DNA of 64,000 bases from Acidobacteriaceae bacterium (GCA_003168355.1 PMSQ01000201.1:1-64000), one strand, 5' to 3'. Numbered from the stretch's first letter, positions 35,171 to 42,554 are shown. Program-made: numbers and translations. The notes: generated by a model from the letters alone, not told the origin.

Positions 35171-35261
35171 AGCTGTTAGCTGTTGGCTCTTAGCCTCTAG
35201 CTAGGCCCTCAACTCCCGGCTCGATTGAGCTAAGAGCTAAAGGCTAATAGCTAGAAACTGC
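35171..35261. repeat. 13-heptad inverted array between rpsR and rplI
   Basis: Exactly 91 bp divisible into 13 heptads. The first five (AGCTGTT, AGCTGTT, GGCTCTT, AGCCTCT, AGCTAGG) are variants of one unit; the last five (GAGCTAA, GAGCTAA, AGGCTAA, TAGCTAG, AAACTGC) are largely its reverse complement, with three unrelated heptads between. The transcript can fold into a long imperfect hairpin. The same unit family makes the array at 38736-38826. Confidence 0.8.
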
Positions 35262-35265
35262 TTTT

Positions 35266-35634
35266 CTACGATGCCCGCCCGGCAAATGGCAGCAGGGCGA
35301 TGTTGCGGGCCTGCTTGATGGCCGATGCCAGCCGGTGTTGATGCGGCGAGCAAACTCCCGTCAAGCGCCGGGGAACGATTTTGCCGCTCTCGGCCACGAA
35401 TTGGCCGAGCAGCCGGTAATCTTTGTAATTGATGTCAGCGATCTTTTCCGTGCAGAACTTGCAAACTTTCTTGCGCCGGAAAAACTTGCGTCCACCTTCG
35501 CGCGGAGGACCGCCGGGCCCGGAACGCCCGCCGCCTCCGCCGCCAAATCGCGGACGATCCCCTCCGCCGGAACGCTCTCCGAAAGGCCGCGAGGGCCGTT
35601 CCGATGGCGCTGGTGCTTTCGTCTCTTCAGTCAT
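35266..35634 (-). CDS. rpsR: 30S ribosomal protein S18 with long N-terminal tail
   Basis: 122 residues; typical S18 proteins are about 75-80. The core from [12 protein letters not shown] onward is canonical ([40 protein letters not shown]). The extra ~48 residues at the N-terminus are rich in Gly, Pro and Arg ([19 protein letters not shown]) and look disordered. The upstream ATG is kept because no internal start with a ribosome site is visible before the core. Confidence 0.95.
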   Translation of the reverse strand: MTEETKAPAPSERPSRPFGERSGGGDRPRFGGGGGGRSGPGGPPREGGRKFFRRKKVCKFCTEKIADINYKDYRLLGQFVAESGKIVPRRLTGVCSPHQHRLASAIKQARNIALLPFAGRAS

Positions 35635-35650
35635 AACGCTCCTTATAAAT

Positions 35651-35752
35651 CAGTGGGCAGTGATCGGTTGTCTGTGGCCAGTCAAAACTGTTTCGTTTTA
35701 TGAACTGGCCACTGATCCATGATTAACGATCAAGGACCACTGGCCACTTTTC
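35651..35752. repeat. Heptad inverted array between rpsF and rpsR
   Basis: Five heptads (CAGTGGG, CAGTGAT, CGGTTGT, CTGTGGC, CAGTCAA), a 19-bp centre, then seven (CTGGCCA, CTGATCC, ATGATTA, ACGATCA, AGGACCA, CTGGCCA, CTTTTCC). The right arm is approximately the reverse complement of the left (CAGTGGC/CTGGCCA themes). It abuts the rpsF stop codon. Confidence 0.75.
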
Positions 35753-36175
35753 CTATGCCGTCGCCGGCACGTCCGCCGCGGGCGCTTCGCTAGCTGCAGG
35801 CGCTTCTTCCGCCACGGCCGCAGGCTGCGCGCTTACCTTCTTCTTCGCGTCGCGCAGCTTCTTGATCTTATCCAGGCGCTTCTGCTCCTCGTCGATGCGC
35901 ACGGTGAGGAACTTGATCACCTGCTCGGTGACGCGCAGGCGGCGCTCCAGTTCATGGATGACCGTGCCCGCGCCCTCGATCGTCATCAGCACGTAGATGC
36001 CTTCGCGGAACTTGCGCACGGTGTAGGCCAGACGGCGCTTGCCCATGCGGTCCACGCTCTTCACCGTTCCCGCGGCCGACGTCACCGTCGACTCCAGGTG
36101 CGCAACCAGCTTCTCCAGGTCTTCGTCCACCATATCCGGCCGGACAATAAACATCAGCTCATAAGTACGATTCAT
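35753..36175 (-). CDS. rpsF: 30S ribosomal protein S6
   Basis: 140 residues. It starts MNRTYELMFIVRPD with GGAG eight bases upstream; an in-frame ATG at 36208 is within the spacer repeat and is not used. The S6 fold runs to about residue 100 (GTVKSVDRMGKRRLAYTV, EGIYVLMTI). The last ~35 residues are an Ala/Lys/Glu-rich tail ending in alternating Ala-Pro-Glu, longer than in many bacteria. It heads rpsF-rpsR-rplI. Confidence 0.96.
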   Translation of the reverse strand: MNRTYELMFIVRPDMVDEDLEKLVAHLESTVTSAAGTVKSVDRMGKRRLAYTVRKFREGIYVLMTIEGAGTVIHELERRLRVTEQVIKFLTVRIDEEQKRLDKIKKLRDAKKKVSAQPAAVAEEAPAASEAPAADVPATA

Positions 36176-36193
36176 TGCTGTCTCCAAATCTTT

Positions 36194-36274
36194 GCCACGG
36201 ATCTTCACGGGTTATCACGGATAAACCACAAGGCTCTCTAAGATTCGATCCGTGAGAATCCGTGAAATCCGTGG
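36194..36274. repeat. CACGGAT inverted array between pth and rpsF
   Basis: Three CACGG-containing units at 10-bp spacing (CACGGATCTT, CACGGGTTAT, CACGGATAAA) are mirrored by three ATCCGTG units at 9-11-bp spacing ending at the pth stop codon. It is the same architecture as the neighbouring arrays, but the period is about 10 rather than 7. Confidence 0.7.
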
Positions 36275-36859
36275 CTAATCTTTCTCTTCTGTTTCTTTCC
36301 GGTTGAAGCGGTTCATCGCCGCCGCCGGACCTTCCATCAAAATCGCTTTTACAGCCTCTACGGCGCTGTCGAGCATCCCGTCCACTACTGCCAGCTCTGC
36401 CTTGCGAAGCGGCGCCAGCAAATATCGCTCGCCGTTTTCCACTTTGTGTTCCGGGGCCACGCCAATCCGGATGCGCAAGAAATCCTGCGTGCCCAACGCT
36501 CCGATGATCGACTCGATCCCGTTATGTCCCGCCGAACTGCGCCGCGTGTGGATGCGCAAAGTGCCCAGCGGAAAATCCAGCTCATCCTGAATCACGATCA
36601 GATCCGATTCCGGCTTCGCTTCATATTCCGCGACCAGTTCCCGCACCGCCACGCCGCTCAGGTTCATGTAGGTTTCGGGCTTGGCCAACAGCACCGTCTC
36701 GTCCCCAACCTGTATCCGCGCAGTCAGCGCCCGGCATTGCCGGTTCCTGATCTCGACCCCACGCTCGCCGGCGATCCGATCTACCGCCAGAAAGCCCAGG
36801 TTATGCGGCGTGAACTGGTACTCGATACCAGGATTGCCGAGACCGACGATCAGTTTCAC
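36275..36859 (-). CDS. pth: Peptidyl-tRNA hydrolase
   Basis: 194 residues. It recycles peptidyl-tRNA released from stalled ribosomes. Signatures are GLGNPGIEY at 6-14, TPHNLGF near 17-23 with the catalytic histidine, KPETYMNLSG near 60, VIQDELDFPLG near 89, and RRSSAGHNGIESI near 103. The GTG start at 36859 follows AGGATG. The C-terminal ~10 residues (KETEEKD) are charged and dispensable in the family. It lies between rplY and rpsF. Confidence 0.96.
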   Translation of the reverse strand: MKLIVGLGNPGIEYQFTPHNLGFLAVDRIAGERGVEIRNRQCRALTARIQVGDETVLLAKPETYMNLSGVAVRELVAEYEAKPESDLIVIQDELDFPLGTLRIHTRRSSAGHNGIESIIGALGTQDFLRIRIGVAPEHKVENGERYLLAPLRKAELAVVDGMLDSAVEAVKAILMEGPAAAMNRFNRKETEEKD

Positions 36860-36887
36860 GCCGCCATCCTGAACTCATGCTGTGATA

Positions 36888-36932
36888 GCCGGGCTTCGCC
36901 CGGCGGACAGCCGAGGGCGGCTGTCCCCACAC
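36888..36932. repeat. Palindromic element between rplY and pth
   Basis: Two adjacent perfect stems: GCCGGGC/GCCCGGC (36888-36904) and GGACAGCC/GGCTGTCC (36905-36926), then CCACAC. This is the uninterrupted ('empty') form of the second stem; the copy at 57906-57957 has a mini-element in its loop. Confidence 0.8.
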
Positions 36933-36937
36933 AAGCA

Positions 36938-37666
36938 TTACTTCTTCTCCTTTTTCTCGGCCTTCTTCTCCGGCTTCTCGGCAACCGCCTCGCCCTCTTC
37001 GTCGGTCTCCGTCTTGCCCTTCTTGATGACTTCGGGCTCGGCCGGTGTAGCTCCAGCTTCCGCCGCTACAGCTTCCGGCGTGGCCACCACTTCTTCCTTC
37101 ACTGAGGTCACGTGAGCTACGGGCTGGTTTGCGTCCGTAAGGAACTTCAGCTTCTCGTTGTGGGGCAAATCCGAAACGCGCAGCACCTTGCCGAACGTCA
37201 GTTCGCTTACGTCGACATCGATGTGGCTGGGAATATCACCCGGCAAGCACTCGATCTCCACTTCGCGCAGCATCTGCTCGAGAATGCCGCCTTCGGTTTT
37301 CACTCCTGCGGGAACGCCCTGCAGCATCACCGGCACACTCACCCGCAACGCCTTATCCATGGCGATGCGCTTCAGGTCGATGTGCAGCAGGTGGCCTTTG
37401 ATCGGTTCATATTGCCAATCCACGATCATGGCCTTGGTGCGCTCGCCGCCATTCAGCGCGAGATCGAAAATCGTGTTGTGGCCGCTTTCCGAGTGCAGGA
37501 TGCGCAGCACGTGCCGCGGGTCCAGGCTCACTGACAACGCGCCCTTGCCCGCGCCGTAAACCACGCCCGGGATCTTGCCTTCGCGCCGCACCCGGCGGGC
37601 ATGATTCTTGGTGCCGGCCTCCCGCGGTTGCGCTTCCAGAGTGTTTTGTTCCAATGTAGTTGCCAT
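36938..37666 (-). CDS. rplY: 50S ribosomal protein L25, CTC-type
   Basis: 242 residues. The N-terminal half is the 5S rRNA-binding L25 domain (REAGTKNHARRVRREGKIPGV, shortened; VYGAGKGALSVSLDP). The second half is the general-stress CTC extension (VPVMLQGVPAGVKTEGGIL, CLPGDIPSHIDVDVS). A ~50-residue Ala/Glu/Lys-rich tail ends in repeated Lys-Lys, probably disordered. It starts 16 bp after the prs stop, consistent with the widespread prs-rplY-pth operon. Confidence 0.95.
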   Translation of the reverse strand: MATTLEQNTLEAQPREAGTKNHARRVRREGKIPGVVYGAGKGALSVSLDPRHVLRILHSESGHNTIFDLALNGGERTKAMIVDWQYEPIKGHLLHIDLKRIAMDKALRVSVPVMLQGVPAGVKTEGGILEQMLREVEIECLPGDIPSHIDVDVSELTFGKVLRVSDLPHNEKLKFLTDANQPVAHVTSVKEEVVATPEAVAAEAGATPAEPEVIKKGKTETDEEGEAVAEKPEKKAEKKEKK

Positions 37667-37682
37667 AATTTCGATTCCCGCC

Positions 37683-38726
37683 TTACATGAATAATTTGCT
37701 GACTGAAGTCTCTTCGTGAATGGACTGAATCGCCCGTCCGATCAATCCCGCGATCGAAAGCACCATAATCTTGGACTCGCCGGCCGCTTCCGTAGTCAGC
37801 GGGATCGTGTTCGTCACCACCACGTGCTCGATGGCGGAGTTGTGAATATTTTCCACCGCCGGATCGGAGAGCACCGCATGCGAAGCGCAGGCATAAACCG
37901 AGGTCGCTCCATTTTGCAGCAGCGCCGCCGCCGTCTTCACCGTGGTTCCGGCAGTATCGATCAGATCGTCGATGATCAGGCAGGAGCGCCCCTTGACGTC
38001 GCCGATCACGTTCATCACTTCGGCCACATTCATCTCCACCCGGCGTTTGTCTACAATCGCCAGCGCCGCGTCGACCTTCTTGGCGAAAAAGCGCGCCCGT
38101 TCCACGCCGCCAGCGTCCGGTGAAACTACTGTAAGGTTCGGCAGACTCAACTTCTTGAAGTGATCCACCAGCACCGGCGAAGCGAACAGGTGGTCCACCG
38201 GGATGTTGAAAAATCCCTGTATCTGCGGCGTGTGCGGATCAACGATGAGGGCCCGGTGAGCGCCCGCCGTGGTAAGCAAATCCGCCACCAGCTTTGCGGA
38301 GATCGGCACCCGCGGCTTATCCTTGCGATCCTGGCGCGCATAGCCGAAGTAAGGCATCACCGCCGTGATGCGCCTCGCCGAGGCCCGCTTGAACGCGTCG
38401 ATCATCAACAACAGCTCCATCAGGTTTTCATCCACAGGGCGACAGGTCGGCTGCATCACAAATACATCGCAGCCGCGTACGTTCTCCTGGATCTGGACGT
38501 ACACTTCGCCATCGGCAAAACGCTTCACCATGGCCTGGCCACGGGGCATGCCGAGAAAGTTGCAAACCTCATCGGCGAGAGGCTCGTTTGCCGTGCCGCT
38601 GAAAATCTTGAACTTCTCGTCCACCCGCGCGCGCGGCTTGCGTTCCGGCTTCTCCTCGGGCATGGGGGGCTGGGCCTGCTTCTCGGCTTTCTCGGTTTTT
38701 TCCGTCGGCGTGACTAAAGTGGCCAT
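37683..38726 (-). CDS. prs: Ribose-phosphate pyrophosphokinase
   Basis: 347 residues. It makes PRPP from ribose 5-phosphate and ATP for nucleotide synthesis. Class I signatures: KIFSGTANEPLADEV, the flexible loop PYFGYARQDRK, the TVVSPDAGGVERA block, and the PRPP loop IIDDLIDTAGTT. An N-terminal extension of about 36 residues rich in Lys, Glu and Pro precedes the core; typical enzymes start at the KIFSG-type strand. It is downstream of tRNA-Gln with a 13-heptad array between. Confidence 0.96.
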   Translation of the reverse strand: MATLVTPTEKTEKAEKQAQPPMPEEKPERKPRARVDEKFKIFSGTANEPLADEVCNFLGMPRGQAMVKRFADGEVYVQIQENVRGCDVFVMQPTCRPVDENLMELLLMIDAFKRASARRITAVMPYFGYARQDRKDKPRVPISAKLVADLLTTAGAHRALIVDPHTPQIQGFFNIPVDHLFASPVLVDHFKKLSLPNLTVVSPDAGGVERARFFAKKVDAALAIVDKRRVEMNVAEVMNVIGDVKGRSCLIIDDLIDTAGTTVKTAAALLQNGATSVYACASHAVLSDPAVENIHNSAIEHVVVTNTIPLTTEAAGESKIMVLSIAGLIGRAIQSIHEETSVSKLFM

Positions 38727-38735
38727 AGTTTTCGC

Positions 38736-38826
38736 AGCTCTTAAGCCTTTAGCTCTTAGCCCTTAGCGAAACCCTCAACCCTTAAGCGTCAGGCTAAGAG
38801 CTAAAGGCTAACAGCTAAAAGCCAAT
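38736..38826. repeat. 13-heptad inverted array between tRNA-Gln and prs
   Basis: Again exactly 91 bp, 13 heptads: AGCTCTT, AAGCCTT, TAGCTCT, TAGCCCT, TAGCGAA, then three spacer heptads, then GGCTAAG, AGCTAAA, GGCTAAC, AGCTAAA, AGCCAAT. The second arm is roughly the reverse complement of the first. It shares its unit with the array at 35171-35261, 3.5 kb away, although the arrays are not simple copies. Confidence 0.8.
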
Positions 38827-38830
38827 TTTC

Positions 38831-38904
38831 TGGCTGGGCCGCTAGGATTCGAACCTAGACAAAGTGCTCCAAAGGCACTTGACCTACCATTAGTCGACGG
38901 CCCA
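38831..38904 (-). tRNA. tRNA-Gln (UUG anticodon), CCA encoded
   Basis: A full cloverleaf can be drawn on the minus strand. The acceptor stem is TGGGCCG/CGGCCCA, the D arm runs GACTAATGGTAGGTC, the anticodon stem is AGTGC/GCACT with loop CTTTGGA (anticodon TTG), and the T arm contains GGTTCGAATCC. The discriminator is G and CCA is genomically encoded. It lies between ispE and prs and is probably processed from their common transcript. Confidence 0.95.
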
Positions 38905-38915
38905 GTACCGTTTCA

Positions 38916-39018
38916 AGTTTCCGGTTTCCAGTTTCCTGAAAAACTGGGAGCCGGGCATCGGGTGAAGAATGATACCCCTATTAAACAACCAGAAACTAGA
39001 AACTGGAAACAAGAAACT
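38916..39018. repeat. Heptad inverted array overlapping the ispE 3' end
   Basis: Left arm AGTTTCC, GGTTTCC, AGTTTCC (38916-38936); right arm AGAAACT, AGAAACT, GGAAACA, AGAAACT (38991-39018), the reverse complement theme. The right arm extends 20 bp into ispE and encodes its last residues (KKFLVSSF) and stop codon. The centre (about 54 bp) is unrelated. Confidence 0.75.
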
Positions 39019-39970
39019 TTTTCCAGTACTCCCGTCGGGTCAGCGTCACCGTCGCCTGCGCCGACCAACCCTGTCTCCGGAGCTTCGCCGCCGCAGCCCA
39101 CGCCGCTTCCTTCGAAGCGAAGAGCCCGTACAAGGTTGAGCCGGAGCCCGACAGCGACGCATACTTCGCGCCCGCGCGCTCCAGCGCACACTTTCCTTCA
39201 CTCAGCTCGGGATACTCAGGAAAGACGACTTGTTCAAAGTCGTTCTTGATCCCGGCCCGGACAAGCTCGAGAAGCGGATTCTCGGCCCGGCCCCTCCTGG
39301 GTTTAACAACTTTACTGCTACGAGGAGCACCGGAGTAACTCTCGCTCAGCCACGCCGACAACCCTGGGCCAAGCTCAATCATTCTATCGGATGCTCCCAC
39401 CATCGTCAATTTCCGATCCCACTCCGCGAATGCTTTCGGCGTCGAAACCCCAACCTCCGGGGTCACCACCACGCACGCCGTCGCGGGCAAGTCCTCCAGC
39501 GGATACACTTGTTCCCCACGACCCACGCCCAGCACCGTCCCGCCCACCAGAAACAGCGGCAGGTCCGACCCCACTTCCGCCGCGATTCGCAGCCGCTGCA
39601 CCGGAAGCAAGGATTTTTTCAATACCCTCTCCAGCCCCAGCAGCGCAGCCACCGCATTCGCCGAAGCTCCACCCAGGCCGCCTTGAACCGGCAAGCGCTT
39701 TTCAATGTCGATTACCACCCGCCCTTTGGCTCGCAGAGCCTGCATGGCTTTCTCGACGATGCGATGGCAGGTATTTGACTCATCGTTTGGAACTCTCGGG
39801 TCGTTACACCGAATCTCAATCCCGTGCCCGCGCTCCAAGCTCACCCGCAAAACATCGTGCAGCCCAATCGTCTGGTAGACGGTCAGCAGTTCATGAAATC
39901 CATCCGGTCGCCCGGCGCCAATGCACAGCCCAAGATTGATTTTCGCGAAGGATCTCACCACTACCGTCAT
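38996..39970 (-). CDS. ispE: 4-diphosphocytidyl-2-C-methyl-D-erythritol kinase
   Basis: 324 residues. It is the GHMP-fold kinase of the MEP isoprenoid pathway. Signatures: SFAKINLGLCIGAGRPDGFHEL at the N-terminus (first 18 shown by family as AKINL..RPDGFHE), the ATP loop GLGGASANAVA near 100-110, VGSDLPLFLVGGT near 140, and YASLSGSGSTLYGLF near the C-terminus. ATG 39970 is preferred: homology starts there and TACAAT precedes it by nine bases. The final residues come from a heptad array. It heads the run to tRNA-Gln and prs. Confidence 0.95.
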   Translation of the reverse strand: MTVVVRSFAKINLGLCIGAGRPDGFHELLTVYQTIGLHDVLRVSLERGHGIEIRCNDPRVPNDESNTCHRIVEKAMQALRAKGRVVIDIEKRLPVQGGLGGASANAVAALLGLERVLKKSLLPVQRLRIAAEVGSDLPLFLVGGTVLGVGRGEQVYPLEDLPATACVVVTPEVGVSTPKAFAEWDRKLTMVGASDRMIELGPGLSAWLSESYSGAPRSSKVVKPRRGRAENPLLELVRAGIKNDFEQVVFPEYPELSEGKCALERAGAKYASLSGSGSTLYGLFASKEAAWAAAAKLRRQGWSAQATVTLTRREYWKKFLVSSF

Positions 39971-39979
39971 GGCAGCAAG

Positions 39980-39985
39980 ATTGTA
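39980..39985 (-). promoter_or_regulatory. -10 hexamer nine bases before the ispE ATG
   Basis: TACAAT, then CTTGCTGCC, then ATG on the minus strand, with no ribosome binding site. The mRNA would have at most two or three leader bases. Confidence 0.45.
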
Positions 39986-40354
39986 AGCCATCCCGATCGA
40001 GAGGTGAGTAGGCAGCCTCCAACATCCTGCATCCGGGCTCTTGCTGCGGAACAGCAAACCCCTCCCCCACCCGATACACCACCTTGGTAATCTCGACCCA
40101 CGCCAAGGATTAGCGCACTCTAATTGTGTGATTCCAACACACGAGCCGGTGACGGTCCTCCCGGTTGGAACCAGCAAAGACCGCAAACACGAGTGCTGCC
40201 CGTCCCAGCGGGATCCTGTCAGCACAGTCCCGCAAGTTGGGTGTAAGGCGTTGCCTGCGGAATAGCAAGATCGAGCTAAAAATTCAGCCCGCGTTCCACG
40301 ACGGCCGCGAATCGGTCGCGTGCAACGGGCGGTGGGCGATCAGGGGCTTTTTGC
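39986..40354. other. Spacer between divergent ispE and plastocyanin-like genes
   Basis: No gene is supported in this ~370 bp. Two imperfect copies of a TTGC.TGCGGAA.AGCAA motif lie near 40042-40060 and 40251-40268. The last bases carry an AGGGG ribosome site for the next gene. The ispE frame stays open far upstream here but has no homology. Confidence 0.4.
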
Positions 40355-41167
40355 ATGCGCAATTTGATTACTCGATGTTTTTTGCTGGCTGTCCCCTTTT
40401 TAATTACAACCTTGGCCGCGGCCCAGGGTAATTACAACGTAATTTCCGTCAACAACGGTGGAACCATCTCCGGCACGGTCAAATGGTCGGGACCGGTGCC
40501 CCACGAACTCGATTTTCCCATCACCAAGGATCCTCAGGTCTGCGAACAGGATGGCAAGAAAACCGCCAGCCTCGATCGCCTGATCGTGGGGCAGGATGGC
40601 GGGGTCGCTAACACCATCGTCTATCTCAAGAACATATCCGCGGGAAAGTCGATGGACCTGCCTGAGCAGCGCCGGCACCTGGACCAGAAGCATTGCCGTT
40701 ACATTCCGCACATTCTTCTGGTGCCCCAGAACTCGGCTCTTCAGATGCAGAGCTCCGATGCCACCCTGCACACCATCCACATGGATGGCGCGGCCAGCTT
40801 CAACTTGCCTTTTCCTTTCCCCAATCAGATCACGGCGCGCACCATGGCGACGCCCGGCTTGGTCAATCTTCGCTGCAACGGCGGCCATGTCTGGATGAAC
40901 GCGGAGATGATGGTGGTCCCGCACCCTTACTACGCCGTCACCGACGAAAGCGGCCGCTTCGAATTCACCAGCGTGCCCGCCGGCACCTATCAGATTGTCG
41001 CCTGGCATGAAGGCTGGGGACTCGCCGGCAAGGAACAGGCCTATGACGTCCTCACCGAACACACCGTGCAGCGGCCTATTTTTACCGAGGCGAAAACATG
41101 GGAGAAGGCGGTCACGGTGAACGCAAACCAGCCCAGTACGGTCAGCTTTGTGATCGGAAATAAGTAG
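40355..41167 (+). CDS. Periplasmic plastocyanin/carboxypeptidase-regulatory-like protein
   Basis: 270 residues with a signal peptide (CFLLAVPFLITTLAAAQ). It has a region GGTISGTVKWSGPVP, a cupredoxin-like middle (IPHILLVPQNSALQMQSSDATLHTIH split over residues 118-145), and a C-terminal carboxypeptidase-regulatory-type domain (DESGRFEFTSVPAGTYQIVAWH). It is a paralog of the protein at 49625. Here the copper-site region reads NLRCNGGHVWMNAEMMVV, keeping Cys, His and Met in altered spacing, so metal binding is uncertain. No close operon partner. Confidence 0.75.
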   Translation: MRNLITRCFLLAVPFLITTLAAAQGNYNVISVNNGGTISGTVKWSGPVPHELDFPITKDPQVCEQDGKKTASLDRLIVGQDGGVANTIVYLKNISAGKSMDLPEQRRHLDQKHCRYIPHILLVPQNSALQMQSSDATLHTIHMDGAASFNLPFPFPNQITARTMATPGLVNLRCNGGHVWMNAEMMVVPHPYYAVTDESGRFEFTSVPAGTYQIVAWHEGWGLAGKEQAYDVLTEHTVQRPIFTEAKTWEKAVTVNANQPSTVSFVIGNK

Positions 41168-41202
41168 GGGCTAGGCAGGAACACACGTGTGGGTGGGACG
41201 CT

Positions 41203-41226
41203 CCCTTCGACTTCGCTCAGGGCCGG
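41203..41226. repeat. Mini-element copy in spacer
   Basis: CCCTTCGACTTCGCTCAGGG plus CCGGC is a member of the mini-element family found at 17123, 24594 and 57920. This copy stands in intergenic DNA without an obvious host palindrome. Confidence 0.7.
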
Positions 41227-41324
41227 CTTTGTTCGACAACTGCAGGGCGGCATTCGTATGGCTAAGCTAATAGCCCCTTGGTGGGTGAGTTTGGAACTTA
41301 AGCAATTTGGTCGTGGTTAGATTT

Positions 41325-41350
41325 CGCGGGCAAGAGTGCCCGCGCCACAC
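41325..41350. repeat. Perfect 8-bp palindrome CGCGGGCA/TGCCCGCG with CCACAC tail
   Basis: Stem around AGAG followed by CCACAC. An inverted copy with the same stem and tail is at 62097-62122, and the in-frame element of selA (14703-14727) has a shorter version with a CCCACAC tail. It abuts the stop codon of the gene at 41353. Confidence 0.8.
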
Positions 41351-41352
41351 AA

Positions 41353-42090
41353 TCACCCGCGCCGCTTATACAGCACCGCAAACTCAAACCCCGCATTCGC
41401 TGGGAACATCTCCGCCACTTTCCTCAATCGCTCGGCCAGCGCCGAAGGCGCCAGCAGCGGATAGTCACGCTCCCGCAGATCGTAATAGTCCACATCCAGG
41501 TACAGCGAAAGCAGATAAATCGAGATGGTGTCGGAAAACGTGGCCTCGAAGTATTCGTTCTTGAAGCGCTCCCCGTCAGCCCCGCCGGCTAAGGCGAGCT
41601 TGCGGGCTTCCCAGGCGTCGAGCGAAGTTTCTCCGCGCGTTCCGGCTTCCACTTGTTTCCAGGCCAGTGCGCTGAACTCCTCAGAAACTCCCGCGGACTC
41701 CACCAGCGCATGTCCCACGTTGATATAGAACTCAAACGCCACGGAAAACTTGTCGTCCATCAACCGCGTGGAGATGAACACGCACTGCGAATCGCCCAGA
41801 TTCAGGTTGCGATGGCACACCGCATTGTCGCTGAGCGCCACGTCATAGCGGTCCGCGATCAGGATCTCTTCTCCCTGGGTCACCGCCAGCGGCACAAAGT
41901 AATAGGCCTTGCGTTTGAGAGCCGCGGCAATTTTGGTCGGCACCGCCGCGATCATGCGCTCCAGGTCAAACGAGCTGATCGAGGCCTCGCCCGCCACGGC
42001 ATAGCACACCCCGTTCGCCGCCTGTGAAACCGGCGTCGTCCGGACCACATCCGCGGGATTCCGCGTAATAGCTGGCGCTGCCTGCGACAT
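41353..42090 (-). CDS. Cytoplasmic protein of unknown function
   Basis: 245 residues, no signal peptide or membrane segment. Conserved-looking blocks such as GEEILIADRYDVALSDNAVC, CVFISTRLMDDKFSVAFEFY and YLLSLYLDVDYYDLRERDYP give it the appearance of a real, structured protein, but I do not recognise a family. ATG 42090 is preferred over 42108 because a -10 hexamer (TAAGAT at 42098-42103, or TATAAG) lies seven to nine bases upstream and overlaps the longer version. It is divergent from the cupin gene. Confidence 0.7.
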   Translation of the reverse strand: MSQAAPAITRNPADVVRTTPVSQAANGVCYAVAGEASISSFDLERMIAAVPTKIAAALKRKAYYFVPLAVTQGEEILIADRYDVALSDNAVCHRNLNLGDSQCVFISTRLMDDKFSVAFEFYINVGHALVESAGVSEEFSALAWKQVEAGTRGETSLDAWEARKLALAGGADGERFKNEYFEATFSDTISIYLLSLYLDVDYYDLRERDYPLLAPSALAERLRKVAEMFPANAGFEFAVLYKRRG

Positions 42091-42097
42091 TCTTACT

Positions 42098-42103
42098 ATC
42101 TTA
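42098..42103 (-). promoter_or_regulatory. -10 hexamer seven bases before an ATG
   Basis: On the minus strand TATAAGAT is followed by AGTAAGA and ATG. Either TAAGAT or TATAAG could serve; both imply a transcript beginning at or next to the start codon. Confidence 0.4.
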
Positions 42104-42182
42104 TACACTAGCTCGAATTAGCTTTCGCGCCCGGGCGAAGCGCACGCAAGAGATTGCCAAAAGGAGTAGGCACTTGGACGCT

Positions 42183-42554
42183 ATGAATGAATTCCCGGAG
42201 TTCATGAAGCATTCGGCAAATAGAATCGCTACCAGCGGCCAAGCAACCCCCGGAGTGGAAGGTTACGTCTTCGATGGCACCGAAGGCAGCCAGATGGCAT
42301 TCTGGTCCTGCCGCGAAACCGCCTCGTCCGCGCCCCACGTCCATGATTACGACGAATACATGCTGGTTGTGCAAGGCTGTTACACCCTGATCATCGATGC
42401 GAAGAGGATTCCAGTGAGCGCGGGCGAGGAGTACTTCATCCCTCGCGGCGTATTACACGGCGGTGAAGTTATTGCTGGAACCCGGACGATCCACGCCTTC
42501 GGCGGCCACCGCGCAGATCGGATCGGGACTTCGCCCCCTGCGCAGAACTCTTGA
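42183..42554 (+). CDS. Small cupin-domain protein
   Basis: About 123 residues forming a single cupin barrel. Motif 1 is HVHDYDEYMLVVQGCYTLII (two His and one Glu), motif 2 is GEEYFIPRGVLHGG with the last His. A metal-dependent small-molecule binding or dioxygenase-like role is possible; no substrate can be assigned. TTG 42174 is an alternative start three codons upstream. Confidence 0.8.
   Translation: MNEFPEFMKHSANRIATSGQATPGVEGYVFDGTEGSQMAFWSCRETASSAPHVHDYDEYMLVVQGCYTLIIDAKRIPVSAGEEYFIPRGVLHGGEVIAGTRTIHAFGGHRADRIGTSPPAQNS

Noticed and set aside
39971-40225. 85-residue N-terminal extension of IspE
   Set aside because: The extension has no homology and contains the -10 hexamer; ATG 39970 gives the normal length.
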